Positions 7,948 through 14,955 of a stretch of 26,421 bases of DNA are shown here, in pieces. Every line of letters starts with the position of its first letter. The stretch's first letter is position 1. The DNA comes from a virus, in IMG/VR virus record IMGVR_UViG_3300025086_000198, positions 1-26,421 of that record; one strand, 5' to 3'. A model generated the notes under the pieces. The model did not search any database and was not told where the DNA came from. It saw nothing but the letters and a program-made list of their open reading frames with translations. The translations under genes were made by a program, and so were the position numbers.

Positions 7948-8396
7948 GTTAGGGCAGCGAAGACTTCTACTTGACAAGAAGCAGTATCCGCTTTAGCCAA
8001 TACGTTATCGATTGCGGTCAGGTTGCCTGCAGCGGCGCTATTGTCCCCTGCTGCATTAGCATCGAGACTGCTGTTGAACAACACGTAGCTCTGCCCAGCC
8101 TCTAGCTTCACCATATATTCTTCAGTGCTGTCGTTCTGCACTGTAATGGCCACGAAGTTAGATCCGTCCAGATTGGTGATACGCAAGTACTTAACGTTGT
8201 CGCTGAAGAGTTTACCACCAGCTGAGTTCCCCTCTGTGGCATCCATCTCTAAGATCGTCTGTGTCCCCGAGGTCTTCACATCCATAATGCGGTGAAAGGT
8301 CTCAGTAATACTGGAGATGTCTTTAGATATAACACTGCCACGGTCTTTACCGTTCAGGTTAAGCTTCTCAGATATAGAAACTGATAGTGTTGACAT
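7944..8396 (-). CDS. Beta-rich probable virion structural protein
   Basis: This 150-residue protein starts MSTLSVSISEKLNLNGKDRG and alternates short beta strands with polar turns: ITETFHRIMDVKTSGTQTIL, then KYLRITNLDGSNFVAITVQ, then YMVKLEAGQSYVLFNSS. The layout (repeated beta strands, an RITNLDxSN motif and an EAGxSYVL motif) resembles small structural proteins that recur in marine phages, probably head or tail decoration. That similarity is from memory and not a formal family assignment. It has few Cys residues, no signal peptide, and is coupled to the next gene by an ATGA overlap. Confidence 0.68.
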   Translation of the reverse strand: MSTLSVSISEKLNLNGKDRGSVISKDISSITETFHRIMDVKTSGTQTILEMDATEGNSAGGKLFSDNVKYLRITNLDGSNFVAITVQNDSTEEYMVKLEAGQSYVLFNSSLDANAAGDNSAAAGNLTAIDNVLAKADTASCQVEVFAALT

Positions 8397-8414
8397 ACTA
8401 CAAATATAATATGA

Positions 8415-8549
8415 TTATCCGCTGCAGGATTCGCAGTCCTCTGGGGAGTCTATGTTACAAGATATCTCCCCGCTCTTTAGCTTCTCCGCTGTTTCTTCCA
8501 ACTTCTTCTTGTCAAGGAATGTCGGGGTATCCCATTCTTCTTCTTTCAT
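8415..8549 (-). CDS. 44-residue Cys-tailed small protein
   Basis: This short frame reads MKEEEWDTPTFLDKKKLEET, then a helical Lys/Glu stretch and a tail SCNIDSPEDCESCSG with three Cys (C31, C39, C42). Its ATG overlaps the stop of the 627-residue upstream gene (ATGA at 8546-8549), the same coupling used throughout this arm. It fills the otherwise empty gap before the beta-rich gene, so it is probably real despite its size. The Cys tail could bind a metal or form disulfides. Function unknown. Confidence 0.6.
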   Translation of the reverse strand: MKEEEWDTPTFLDKKKLEETAEKLKSGEISCNIDSPEDCESCSG

Positions 8550-10429
8550 ACCGTTCTGTATCCTGGTTTCTTTTTCTTTTTGACCTTGATCTTGCCCCCG
8601 TACTTAAAGTCTTGAGTGGCAGCTGCTGATCCAGTCCCGAGTAGAACTGCGCTGAGCTTGTTCATTTGATCCGCCATAATCTTGGCGTTGTTAACCCCAC
8701 TTGCATTTGTTCTAGTAGGGTCGAAGAGCTCAAGGATTCTCAAAGAACCAGGATCACGCATAATAGCCTGGTCCGCAAACCTGCGCTTCTTCTCAGGGGT
8801 GTAGTATTCGTCAAAGAACCTAAGGATGTCTGACTCAGTGACATCGGTAGACCGAGCAGCGATCACCCCCTTGTCAATCATGTCCTGCTTCAGCTCAGCC
8901 AACATAGGGGTTCTTTCAACTATCCTGTCAGGGAATACACTACGACCTGAAAAACCACCAAGACCACCAGTTGGAGACCCGCCTCTAGCTCTCTCAAAGT
9001 ACTTCAGGGCGTCTTCATAGTCTTCAATTTCCGTTACACCACTCGTCCTGCCACTGACTTTCCTTGGAACCATTTCACCCAGTGCTACAGCAACCTGTTC
9101 CAAATTCTCCATCTCGTCAGCGGTCGTCATGTGACTCTTCAGTATTTCTGGGAATCTTTGCAGTGCGTGCTCAAACTCATGCTCCCTTATGATGCGAGCA
9201 GCTTGCGGATTCACAAGTCTTTGACCTCCGAGGTAAATTTCCCTGTTGCCATAACTATAATAAGCATTAGGATCTAAAAATCCTGTCGTGCTGATTTCAA
9301 CCTCATTCTGCATGCTTTGCACCTCCCGCTCCAGAGCATCTCTTTCCATTCGAGTCTGATCTGGATCCCCGAATTTTTCTGATGTCTCTCGTCTGTACTG
9401 CCGCTCTAGGCGCTTCATCTCTCTCTGCTTGTCCGCAATCATAGTCTTACGTGCAGCAATTTGATCGGCATCAAGGAACTGATGACGACCACCTAGGTTT
9501 TCGTAATTAAGTGCGGTCTGTTGAATGCGCTGATTGGTTTTTGTCAGCCCCTCGGTAACCAACAGTGAGTTCGGGTCCACCTTGCCATTTACCATGGCAC
9601 CCTGAATTTTCAAGAGGTCGTCGGCAACCATAGCGCCCTGATTTAAGCCTGACGCATCAGGACCTATAGCCCTCAACGCGGCCTGTATCTCTTGGAAACT
9701 CAAGGCGCTGCCAGTTCTCTTTTGCATGTCGGCAATGAAGTCGTCGTAGAAGGCCTGCGTCTGTTCTGCAATTCGCCCTCTTTGACGCTGCTGCAAAACA
9801 GGGTCAGTCAAAAACTCCTGTTGCCTAGCGATGTGCTGGTCCACCATCTCACGACCAGTCTGATTCAAGGTCTGGAGGTTAATAGTTCCAGCTAGTACCT
9901 CGGGCTCCGTTCGGTTTACGTAGCTCAAAACATCCTCCCCCTTCTGTGCCACCCGATCTCCTACGCGCTGTCCTAACCTATTGAGCTGTCTGCCTGCATA
10001 GGTGCTAGGGATGAACGGGAGGGCAGCCTCAATACCCATATCTATTGGGGTGAACGCCATGGCAGATGCTATCTGTCCGATGGGGGAGGTCAACATATTG
10101 TCCTGTTGGTACTCAGCCGCTGCCTGCGGGTCGCCCTGCAATCCAGGCGGCATCGTAAACGCGAGGTTAGGGTTGATGCCTCGGGCAATGGCGTCCCTTC
10201 TGCGCATCTCTCTATTATACCGCTCTTCGTCTATCGGGGTCGCGGGACCGATAGTTGGGCCTATGGGCCTTGTGTCTGGCAGGGGCTGTAGCACTGGCTG
10301 AAACTGCAGCTCTGGCATAAAGACAGACGTAGCGTCTGAGGGGGCGGTATACGGGGGGTCCCCATGAACACCACCGTGGAAGTATTTATTTACGTATACC
10401 CCTGGCTTCCGTTTCTTCTTACTCCTCAT
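8546..10429 (-). CDS. Large internal/ejected virion protein candidate with HExxH zincin motif and GGK tail
   Basis: This is a 627-residue protein. The N-terminus is basic (MRSKKKRKPGVYVNKYFHGG), followed by Pro-rich and Ala/Gly-rich stretches (about 112-150). A charged helical region (about 325-375) is followed by IIREHEFEHALQ at about 413-424, a zincin HExxH motif (H417, E418, H421); acidic residues in EMENLEQ (about 439-445) could give a third ligand. The C-terminus has YGGKIKVKKKKK, related to the tails of the next two proteins. A large, late, multidomain protein with a peptidase motif fits phage proteins packaged in the head and ejected with the DNA (polyvalent-type), but this is inference. 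It overlaps the upstream stop by ATGA. Confidence 0.72.
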   Translation of the reverse strand: MRSKKKRKPGVYVNKYFHGGVHGDPPYTAPSDATSVFMPELQFQPVLQPLPDTRPIGPTIGPATPIDEERYNREMRRRDAIARGINPNLAFTMPPGLQGDPQAAAEYQQDNMLTSPIGQIASAMAFTPIDMGIEAALPFIPSTYAGRQLNRLGQRVGDRVAQKGEDVLSYVNRTEPEVLAGTINLQTLNQTGREMVDQHIARQQEFLTDPVLQQRQRGRIAEQTQAFYDDFIADMQKRTGSALSFQEIQAALRAIGPDASGLNQGAMVADDLLKIQGAMVNGKVDPNSLLVTEGLTKTNQRIQQTALNYENLGGRHQFLDADQIAARKTMIADKQREMKRLERQYRRETSEKFGDPDQTRMERDALEREVQSMQNEVEISTTGFLDPNAYYSYGNREIYLGGQRLVNPQAARIIREHEFEHALQRFPEILKSHMTTADEMENLEQVAVALGEMVPRKVSGRTSGVTEIEDYEDALKYFERARGGSPTGGLGGFSGRSVFPDRIVERTPMLAELKQDMIDKGVIAARSTDVTESDILRFFDEYYTPEKKRRFADQAIMRDPGSLRILELFDPTRTNASGVNNAKIMADQMNKLSAVLLGTGSAAATQDFKYGGKIKVKKKKKPGYRTV

Positions 10430-10458
10430 TTCTTCAGGATCTTAAACTTCCCACCCCT
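10425..10458. repeat. 34-bp direct repeat, copy 1 (gene junction)
   Basis: This 34-bp block is identical to 11573-11606. It spans the ATGA overlap of two genes and encodes on the minus strand the last nine residues GGKFKILKK plus the stop and start of the neighbours. Perfect identity over 34 bases, including third codon positions, exceeds what protein constraint alone would require. Confidence 0.92.
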
Positions 10459-11577
10459 TTTGTAGAAAAGGAATCTAGGATCATCCATGTTCATAAGAGC
10501 AACCTCCACTTTATCTTCATACCAAGCATCCGTAAGATCGGATATCATTAGGCCGTCAGCTTCTCTCAAATTGACATCAGGAAAAGCAAATTGTAGATCG
10601 TCTAATTGTGGGGCGCGTATACCTAAGTGATACGCTGCCTCTTCGATGTCCCCTGATAAACCACCTGGAATATCTTCCTTCCCGCCTATTTGTTTAACAA
10701 CTCCACGATCTTTTAGCTTCAAGTATCTACTTAGACCTTTTGCACTGTGATCACCAGAACTAGAAAGTCTTAGTCCCTGCTCTTTCATAGCTTGGTTCAG
10801 GGCAGAGGTCATCAAACTCGAAGCCCCGCTACCGACGAGCTGATCTCTCAAGGGTGTGGCCGTACTCTTCTCGAACGGGAAATCACCCACTCGAGTCATG
10901 ACTGTCACCATATTGCCTTCATCCATCAGGGCGCCAGCCTTACCTCTACTATGAAATCCCATTGATCCTGTTGGGATCACGGTACCGTCAGCCAATCTAA
11001 GGTTTACGTCTACCCCGCCACTTGATGTTTTCACATCACCAGCTGCATCGGTAAATTCCCTGAGCGGTCCCCCCTTCAACTCCATGGTTCCTCCAATGTC
11101 TTTCTTGAGCTGCATAGGGGCGGATTTCGGGTTGGCTTGATAATCTGCCAACAGTTCATTGGCCCGCTTTGTGATCTTTTGCCAGATGGGTTCATCTACA
11201 ATGCGAGTCAATGGGGCAATCTTACGTCCCGCTGGGACTGCTGCGGCAGCCAGAGAGGCTGCGTTTTGCCCCTCTGCGGCTGCACTAGCAAGGTAAGCTG
11301 CGCCTGCTGGTGCGGTAAGTGCCAGGGGTAAATCCATAGCCGTTCTGTTTCTATCGACTTCCGCTCGTGTTGGGATGCGCATCGGGTAGTCCGATCCAAA
11401 ACCAGCTGCTCTCAATCCAGCAAGTGGAGTACTGGCTGCATACATAATATCTCCGATCACGTCCGCGTAGGATCTTTCTGGCGCTTGACTAAACCCTCCC
11501 TGACTTATTGCAGGAATTTTAGACAAAGCTTCTTGCGGAGTAATGCTAGGTCCAGTGGGTGACTTTAGTATTCTCAT
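10426..11577 (-). CDS. Internal virion protein candidate with GGKFKILKK tail
   Basis: This 383-residue protein has a Pro/Ala-rich N-terminal third with an Ala-rich hydrophobic stretch (about 82-115), then an alpha/beta region. Around residues 258-296 (SALNQAMKEQGLRLSSSGDH and the following Leu-rich helix) it faintly resembles the C-terminal half of acetyltransferase-like domains found in phage polyvalent proteins; this is weak. It ends FLFYKRGGKFKILKK, a tail identical over nine residues to that of the next protein. The start and stop junctions both carry the ATGA overlap and lie in a 34-bp repeated sequence. Function is not established; a DNA-ejection cargo is the leading inference. Confidence 0.66.
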   Translation of the reverse strand: MRILKSPTGPSITPQEALSKIPAISQGGFSQAPERSYADVIGDIMYAASTPLAGLRAAGFGSDYPMRIPTRAEVDRNRTAMDLPLALTAPAGAAYLASAAAEGQNAASLAAAAVPAGRKIAPLTRIVDEPIWQKITKRANELLADYQANPKSAPMQLKKDIGGTMELKGGPLREFTDAAGDVKTSSGGVDVNLRLADGTVIPTGSMGFHSRGKAGALMDEGNMVTVMTRVGDFPFEKSTATPLRDQLVGSGASSLMTSALNQAMKEQGLRLSSSGDHSAKGLSRYLKLKDRGVVKQIGGKEDIPGGLSGDIEEAAYHLGIRAPQLDDLQFAFPDVNLREADGLMISDLTDAWYEDKVEVALMNMDDPRFLFYKRGGKFKILKK

Positions 11578-11606
11578 TTCTTCAGGATCTTAAACTTCCC
11601 ACCCCT
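11573..11606. repeat. 34-bp direct repeat, copy 2 (gene junction)
   Basis: This is the second copy of the junction repeat, again centred on the ATGA overlap and the GGKFKILKK tail. The two copies are 1148 bp apart and bracket the 383-residue gene, so recombination between them would precisely delete or exchange that gene while leaving both neighbours in frame. Confidence 0.92.
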
Positions 11607-13004
11607 ATCGTATCTAATCTTACGGTTTGGGGACAGCAGCATAAAAGGAACATCGTTCTCCATCAACCCCGTCTTCAACACATTAAACGCTTGCCGTGCA
11701 GAAACCCCAAACTCATCTTCCCCTTGAAACGCACCAGCCCCCGTACCAGAAGATGGCTTCAGCATGTCTGCCCTAGTTATAGGCATCCCCTTGGTGTTTA
11801 TGATCTTGAAGCTGGGTCTTCGCGGATCATACAGGTCATCCATTAGCGACACGTCTGTATCAGACATTTTTAGATAAGGTTCGTCACCAAAATCGAAATC
11901 ATCATAGCCAATATCTCCCGCCTCTTCAGCCGCCATCATCTGATTCAAGTCGTCCGTCCCTTTCTTCTCATTAATGTCTATCCCGAACCCTTTTCGGTTT
12001 GCTTCAACGTCTGTTCCAGAGAAACTCACAATTCGATCTTTACCCTCATATGTACCTGAGGATTCCTGAGAGAGACTACGGATAATATCACCCTCTTCAA
12101 TATCTCCAGACTTCACCATGATTTCATCCCCATCTCTAATCACTCTGTACTGTTGAGTATGCACGGGGGTTCGCACGAGGGGTACGTCTTTCGCCATCCG
12201 TTGCATCTGGTCAGAGGGAACCAAACCAGTTTTACCTGCACTCCCGTGACCTTGGTGCAAAAGCGCTGACATAACTGCCCGCTCCGATGGCGTACCCTCT
12301 ACGAGCTCCATCCCCCTCTTGTCAGCTATGCTGATAGGGGGTCCTCCTAGAGGGTTCCCGCTCCTGTACTCAAGGCCAGCCCGACGAGGATCTGGGACAT
12401 ATCCAGTATATCCAAGGTCTCTTGCCCTACCCGACACAAATACGTCGGCAGCGGCATCATCTGACGCCATATTCCTTGCAAAAGCCTCTTGAGGGTTTGC
12501 TTCTCTCGCGACCTCCATGATGGCTTGGTCGTAAGCCTGTGGGTTTGTGTTCCTGAATTGCAGCGCGTCTTGGTTCAACCTGTCCAGGTCCCCCATAATT
12601 TTTCTACGCTGCTCGTTCTTCTCTATCATGCCCAACTTAGACATGTTGACCTTGCGTAACTCGTCAACACTCTTGCGCAACCTCTTGCTCATCGCACTAG
12701 GGAGAATCATAAACAGCGGTGCCAGCGCGGCTTCGACGTATCTACCGTCTTTTGCTGCCTCTGCAGAGGCGATGAGCGCCCCGATATCCCCTAATGGAGT
12801 AAAATTCTCTAAGAATTGGTCACTTGTACTAGGCAATCCCGCTGGATCCACATTATAAACACTCCTGTTCGGGTCATATGCGGGGATTTGGTCCTCTACA
12901 GACACTGGGCCACGGTCACCCAGCCCCAATAGCCTACCTAGAAGGCTGTTGTCTACGGTTTGACGCAAACTCCTGACGGGATCTCCTGATCTACGTACAT
13001 GCAT
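11574..13004 (-). CDS. First late-arm protein, internal virion candidate with GGKFKILKK tail
   Basis: This 476-residue protein is the first gene of the minus-strand arm. It starts MHVRRSGDPVRSLRQTVDNS, with the ATG at 13004 immediately after the divergent control region. A moderately hydrophobic helix lies at about 88-105 (EAALAPLFMILPSAMSKR), followed by a charged helical segment and then a mixed domain with acidic stretches (for example DIGYDDFDFGDEP). It ends KIRYDRGGKFKILKK. No catalytic motif is recognised. Its tail and its junction sequence are shared with the next gene, and it most likely belongs to the same set of packaged proteins. Confidence 0.66.
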   Translation of the reverse strand: MHVRRSGDPVRSLRQTVDNSLLGRLLGLGDRGPVSVEDQIPAYDPNRSVYNVDPAGLPSTSDQFLENFTPLGDIGALIASAEAAKDGRYVEAALAPLFMILPSAMSKRLRKSVDELRKVNMSKLGMIEKNEQRRKIMGDLDRLNQDALQFRNTNPQAYDQAIMEVAREANPQEAFARNMASDDAAADVFVSGRARDLGYTGYVPDPRRAGLEYRSGNPLGGPPISIADKRGMELVEGTPSERAVMSALLHQGHGSAGKTGLVPSDQMQRMAKDVPLVRTPVHTQQYRVIRDGDEIMVKSGDIEEGDIIRSLSQESSGTYEGKDRIVSFSGTDVEANRKGFGIDINEKKGTDDLNQMMAAEEAGDIGYDDFDFGDEPYLKMSDTDVSLMDDLYDPRRPSFKIINTKGMPITRADMLKPSSGTGAGAFQGEDEFGVSARQAFNVLKTGLMENDVPFMLLSPNRKIRYDRGGKFKILKK

Positions 13005-13102
13005 ACCTCAAATGTACAGGTTTTTAAACTGTTGATCCTCCCGTACTTAAAGTATCACTTTAACTAAAACACGATTTGGGATACAGTAGCCCTTATTACA
13101 AA

Positions 13103-13146
13103 CCATCTTAACTGATGGCGAATTGGTGGTTCGAAAACCCCCACCA
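13103..13146 (+). other. Two adjacent hairpins, weakly tRNA-like
   Basis: A 5-bp stem CCATC/GATGG with a 6-base loop (13103-13118) is followed five bases later by TGGTGG/CCACCA (13124-13129 with 13141-13146), whose loop contains GGTTCGAAAACC. The order recalls an anticodon arm and a T arm, but the T loop is too large and only a poor acceptor stem can be drawn, so no tRNA is called. Confidence 0.35.
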
Positions 13147-13195
13147 AAACTCGAGCTGGATTTCTAATGCGTTACTACGAAGGTACAAACAAAAG

Positions 13196-13208
13196 TTGAC
13201 AATGTCAA
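13196..13208. promoter_or_regulatory. Operator-like palindrome TTGACAATGTCAA
   Basis: The 13-mer is a perfect inverted repeat of TTGACA around a single central base, a size typical of a dimeric repressor site. It lies about 190 bases upstream of the late-arm start codon. No second copy was seen. Confidence 0.4.
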
Positions 13209-13232
13209 GTCTTGTTGAAAAAGGGGTATCAG

Positions 13233-13282
13233 GCGTCCTTGGATGTTCGGCGGGGGCCTTTCGGGCCCGCCTCTCAGGACGC
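13233..13282. other. Large nested GC-rich hairpin
   Basis: An outer 7-bp perfect stem GCGTCCT/AGGACGC (13233-13239 with 13276-13282) encloses a 6-bp GC stem GGCGGG/CCCGCC (13249-13254 with 13266-13271). Neither strand shows an immediate T-run, so an intrinsic terminator is unlikely. It could be a structured RNA, a leader attenuator or an origin cruciform. Confidence 0.55.
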
Positions 13283-13372
13283 TAATACGTAATTAACCCA
13301 GCTCAAGCAGTTGTGGCTTGGAAGATCGAACCAGTTTTGAACAAAGAGGCGAGAAACCCGTAGAAAGGGGAT

Positions 13373-13386
13373 TATATATATATATA
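13373..13386. repeat. TA dinucleotide run
   Basis: Seven TA units sit in an otherwise mixed-composition region between the nested hairpin and the CGGTA palindromes. Such a stretch melts easily and could serve as an unwinding element or a promoter core; no direct evidence distinguishes these. Confidence 0.5.
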
Positions 13387-13487
13387 AACGATCGCGCCTT
13401 GCAACCGAACTCTTCCCACGCGACCCCCTCCCTTGCTCTAACTCGCTGATTCTCAGGAATTTCTGCCTTTTTTACCACGTATACACG

Positions 13488-13773
13488 CGGTAGACTACCG
13501 TAGCCCTTCCTCGCCAATGGTGGTCAACTCCCACCCCCCTAAGTTGCTGATTCCCAAGCCCATCCCACTCAGGGTGGCCTCGCACGCGCTAATAAAGACT
13601 CATCAATCGCCTGTGCGTTGCGCCTTGCGGTAGCTTACCGTACCCCATTTCCCGCCATTTGAGTGTTGATAACTTGTTGGTCTCAGTCCTTGACTACCGT
13701 GGGGTGCGTGCGGTAGATTGCCGTGGTCTCTTTCGGTCGATGTCAACAGCTTTTCGGCCACGGTATTTAACCG
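13488..13773. repeat. Four CGGTA-N3-TACCG-type 13-mer palindromes (iteron/operator cluster)
   Basis: Copies are at 13488-13500 (CGGTAGACTACCG), 13628-13640 (CGGTAGCTTACCG), 13711-13723 (CGGTAGATTGCCG) and 13761-13773 (CGGTATTTAACCG). The first two have perfect 5-6 bp arms and the last two have one arm mismatch. All four are followed by GT, and spacing shrinks toward the early arm (140, 83, 50 bases). Extra half-sites ACTACCGTGG (13693-13702) and TACCACGTATAC (near 13473) occur nearby. Repeated dimer-sized sites in a divergent control region fit binding of a regulator or replication initiator. Candidates encoded here are the DnaA-like, Fis-type or winged-helix proteins; this assignment is inference. 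Confidence 0.7.
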
Positions 13774-13848
13774 TGTGTGTGTCAATGACTTAGAGTCTAT
13801 ATCAACAAAGTCAGAGAGTAAGAGCGACCCCCAACTTTCCGAACCCTT

Positions 13849-13916
13849 AGAGACTCTAAGTTTATATACTCTCTCTATTCACTTTAGTGAAGAGAGTATA
13901 TAAACATAGAGACTCT
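13849..13916 (+). promoter_or_regulatory. Inverted-repeat leader element, copy 1
   Basis: The inner arms TTTATATACTCTCT (13861-13874) and AGAGAGTATATAAA (13891-13904) are a perfect 14-bp inverted repeat. A further stem TTCACT/AGTGAA lies in the loop, and the outer arms are AGAGACTCTA/TAGAGACTCT with a single A-A mismatch. The ATG of the histone-like gene follows 24 bases later after a CCCTAAACCCC leader. Five more copies share this plan. Confidence 0.85.
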
Positions 13917-13939
13917 TAAACCCTAAACCCCAATCCAAA

Positions 13940-14428
13940 ATGAGTACTTCCTCCTCCTCCTCCGAAGCCAAGTCAGGCTACACTCCGTTCTTCAAGTCTG
14001 ATGGCACTCCGTTGTCCAAGGCTGAACGTCGAGCTGCTAACAAAGCAAAGTTTGCCGCCGAGCAAGCCGCGAAGCGCAAGGCTTCAAAGTCAAAGACAAA
14101 GAAGAAGCCGACCAAGGCTGAACGGTCTGCCATCAACAAAGCCAAATGGGCCGCCGAGCAAGCCGCCAAGTCAAAGTCAAAGTCAAAGACAAAGACCAAG
14201 CCCAAGACGGCTCGGCTCAAGGTCGATGCCATCAAAGAGTGGTCTGCCGCTCACCCCGACCGCAAGACGGTGACCCCTCTTGACCTTGCCGATTGGTCGC
14301 CGCAGTCAAAGACAAAGACTGCCAAGGCCCTCGACCGCAAGGGCCGCTCGGACAGCGGGATGTCCAAGCGCAACAACAAGCTTGAGGTTCAGGCTCAGTA
14401 CAAGGGCGGCCAACTCGCCGCCTTCTGA
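13940..14428 (+). CDS. Histone H1-like Lys/Ala/Ser-rich DNA-binding protein
   Basis: This 162-residue, strongly basic protein is the first gene of the early arm. A Ser-rich N-terminus is followed by two copies of a module: PLSKAERRAANKAKFAAEQA (from about 24) and PTKAERSAINKAKWAAEQAA (from about 57). Each is followed by a Lys/Ser/Thr tract such as KASKSKTKKK or KSKSKSKTKTKPK. A more ordinary C-terminal part has a helix VDAIKEWSAAHPD. The composition resembles H1/HU-tail-like bacterial nucleoid proteins, so binding to phage or host DNA is the probable role. It sits directly behind inverted-repeat copy 1, suggesting strong early expression. The module duplication is seen directly; the role is inferred from composition. 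Confidence 0.75.
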   Translation: MSTSSSSSEAKSGYTPFFKSDGTPLSKAERRAANKAKFAAEQAAKRKASKSKTKKKPTKAERSAINKAKWAAEQAAKSKSKSKTKTKPKTARLKVDAIKEWSAAHPDRKTVTPLDLADWSPQSKTKTAKALDRKGRSDSGMSKRNNKLEVQAQYKGGQLAAF

Positions 14429-14506
14429 GCGCCACACCCTCAGACACACTGACGAGACCTGATTGGTCGAAACGCCGTGAGGCGTCTGTGTCAAACCCAC
14501 ACACCT

Positions 14507-14692
14507 ATGAACACCCAGACCCACACCCCCGCAACCCCGTTGACGGAAGATGACATTCGGGACATTGCCATCAAAGTCGTAGACCTGCTCGTACTTAAGG
14601 GCCACGTGCCCAATTGCACGGACACGGACAACCCCGCAGAATTTGAGGTCCAAGACACTATCGTTGAGGCCCTGATGGACCTGTTCTCTTAA
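14507..14692 (+). CDS. Small acidic protein, unknown
   Basis: This 61-residue protein starts MNTQTHTPATPLTEDDIRDI and continues as two amphipathic helices ending ALMDLFS. ATG 14507 is chosen over an upstream in-frame ATG because the region before it reads as the C/A-rich leader seen at other starts. It has no recognised family. It lies 78 bases after the histone-like gene and probably shares its transcript. Confidence 0.62.
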   Translation: MNTQTHTPATPLTEDDIRDIAIKVVDLLVLKGHVPNCTDTDNPAEFEVQDTIVEALMDLFS

Positions 14693-14714
14693 ATACCCTC
14701 AACCCCCCACACAC

Positions 14715-14864
14715 ATGAAATACGTCTACCCCGCGCTCTTCGCGCTCTCCCTCGCCTACATCTCGCTCGCGGATCTGTCTGCGTGGAAGGTCGGCATCGC
14801 CGCAGGTGTCTGCGTGGTCACCTACCTGCTGGCCGTTGACCCTTTCGAAGGCCACATCGACTGA
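14715..14864 (+). CDS. 49-residue membrane protein with two hydrophobic segments
   Basis: The short frame reads MKYVYPALFALSLAYISLAD, then SAWKVGIAAGVCVVTYLLAV and a polar tail DPFEGHID. Two transmembrane helices with a short loop are predicted. The codon choice (GC-rich third positions) matches neighbouring early genes, and its ATG follows the same ACACAC/C-rich leader as its upstream neighbour. It could be an early inner-membrane effector, but nothing in the sequence says which. Confidence 0.62.
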   Translation: MKYVYPALFALSLAYISLADLSAWKVGIAAGVCVVTYLLAVDPFEGHID

Positions 14865-14871
14865 ATCCCTT

Positions 14872-14926
14872 ACTCACTCTAAGTATATACTCTGAACAGA
14901 GTGAAGAGTATATACATAGAGAGAGT
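14872..14926 (+). promoter_or_regulatory. Inverted-repeat leader element, copy 2
   Basis: The inner arms GTATATACTCT (14883-14893) and AGAGTATATAC (14905-14915) pair perfectly around GAACAGAGTGA. The outer arms ACTCACTCTA and the TAGAGAGAGT region pair with one A-A mismatch. A CCCCAACCCCAACCC leader and the ATG at 14956 follow. Confidence 0.85.
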
Positions 14927-14955
14927 TACCCAACAGAAACCCCAACCCCAACCCT

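Larger units (their letters stand above)
13005..13939. other. Divergent noncoding control region between late and early arms
   Basis: Genes point away from this 935-bp stretch on both sides, so it must hold the promoters of both arms, and it is the most likely place in the window for an origin. It contains hairpins at 13103-13118 and 13124-13146, a 13-mer palindrome at 13196-13208, a nested hairpin at 13233-13282, a TA run at 13373-13386, four CGGTA-type palindromes at 13488-13773 and the first inverted-repeat element at 13849-13916. Open frames on both strands here run through these repeats and look noncoding. I saw no exact DnaA box (TTATCCACA) on either strand. Confidence 0.75.

Noticed and set aside
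13072-13155. A full tRNA in the late leader
   Set aside because: Anticodon-like and T-like hairpins are present, but the T loop is oversized and the acceptor pairs at only about five of seven positions.
13233-13282. Intrinsic terminator
   Set aside because: The hairpin is strong but neither strand has a T-run directly after it.
13293-13517. 74-codon minus-strand frame in the divergent region
   Set aside because: It starts with TTG, runs through the TA run and a CGGTA palindrome, and has the low-complexity IYIYNP product of that repeat. It looks noncoding.
13603-13785. 60-codon minus-strand frame over the CGGTA palindromes
   Set aside because: It is a shadow of the repeat cluster with no recognisable protein pattern and no coupling to a neighbour.
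13796-13845. A seventh, decayed inverted-repeat element before copy 1
   Set aside because: The stretch contains CAACAAAGTCAGAGAG, which faintly recalls the element loop, but no paired arms can be drawn.
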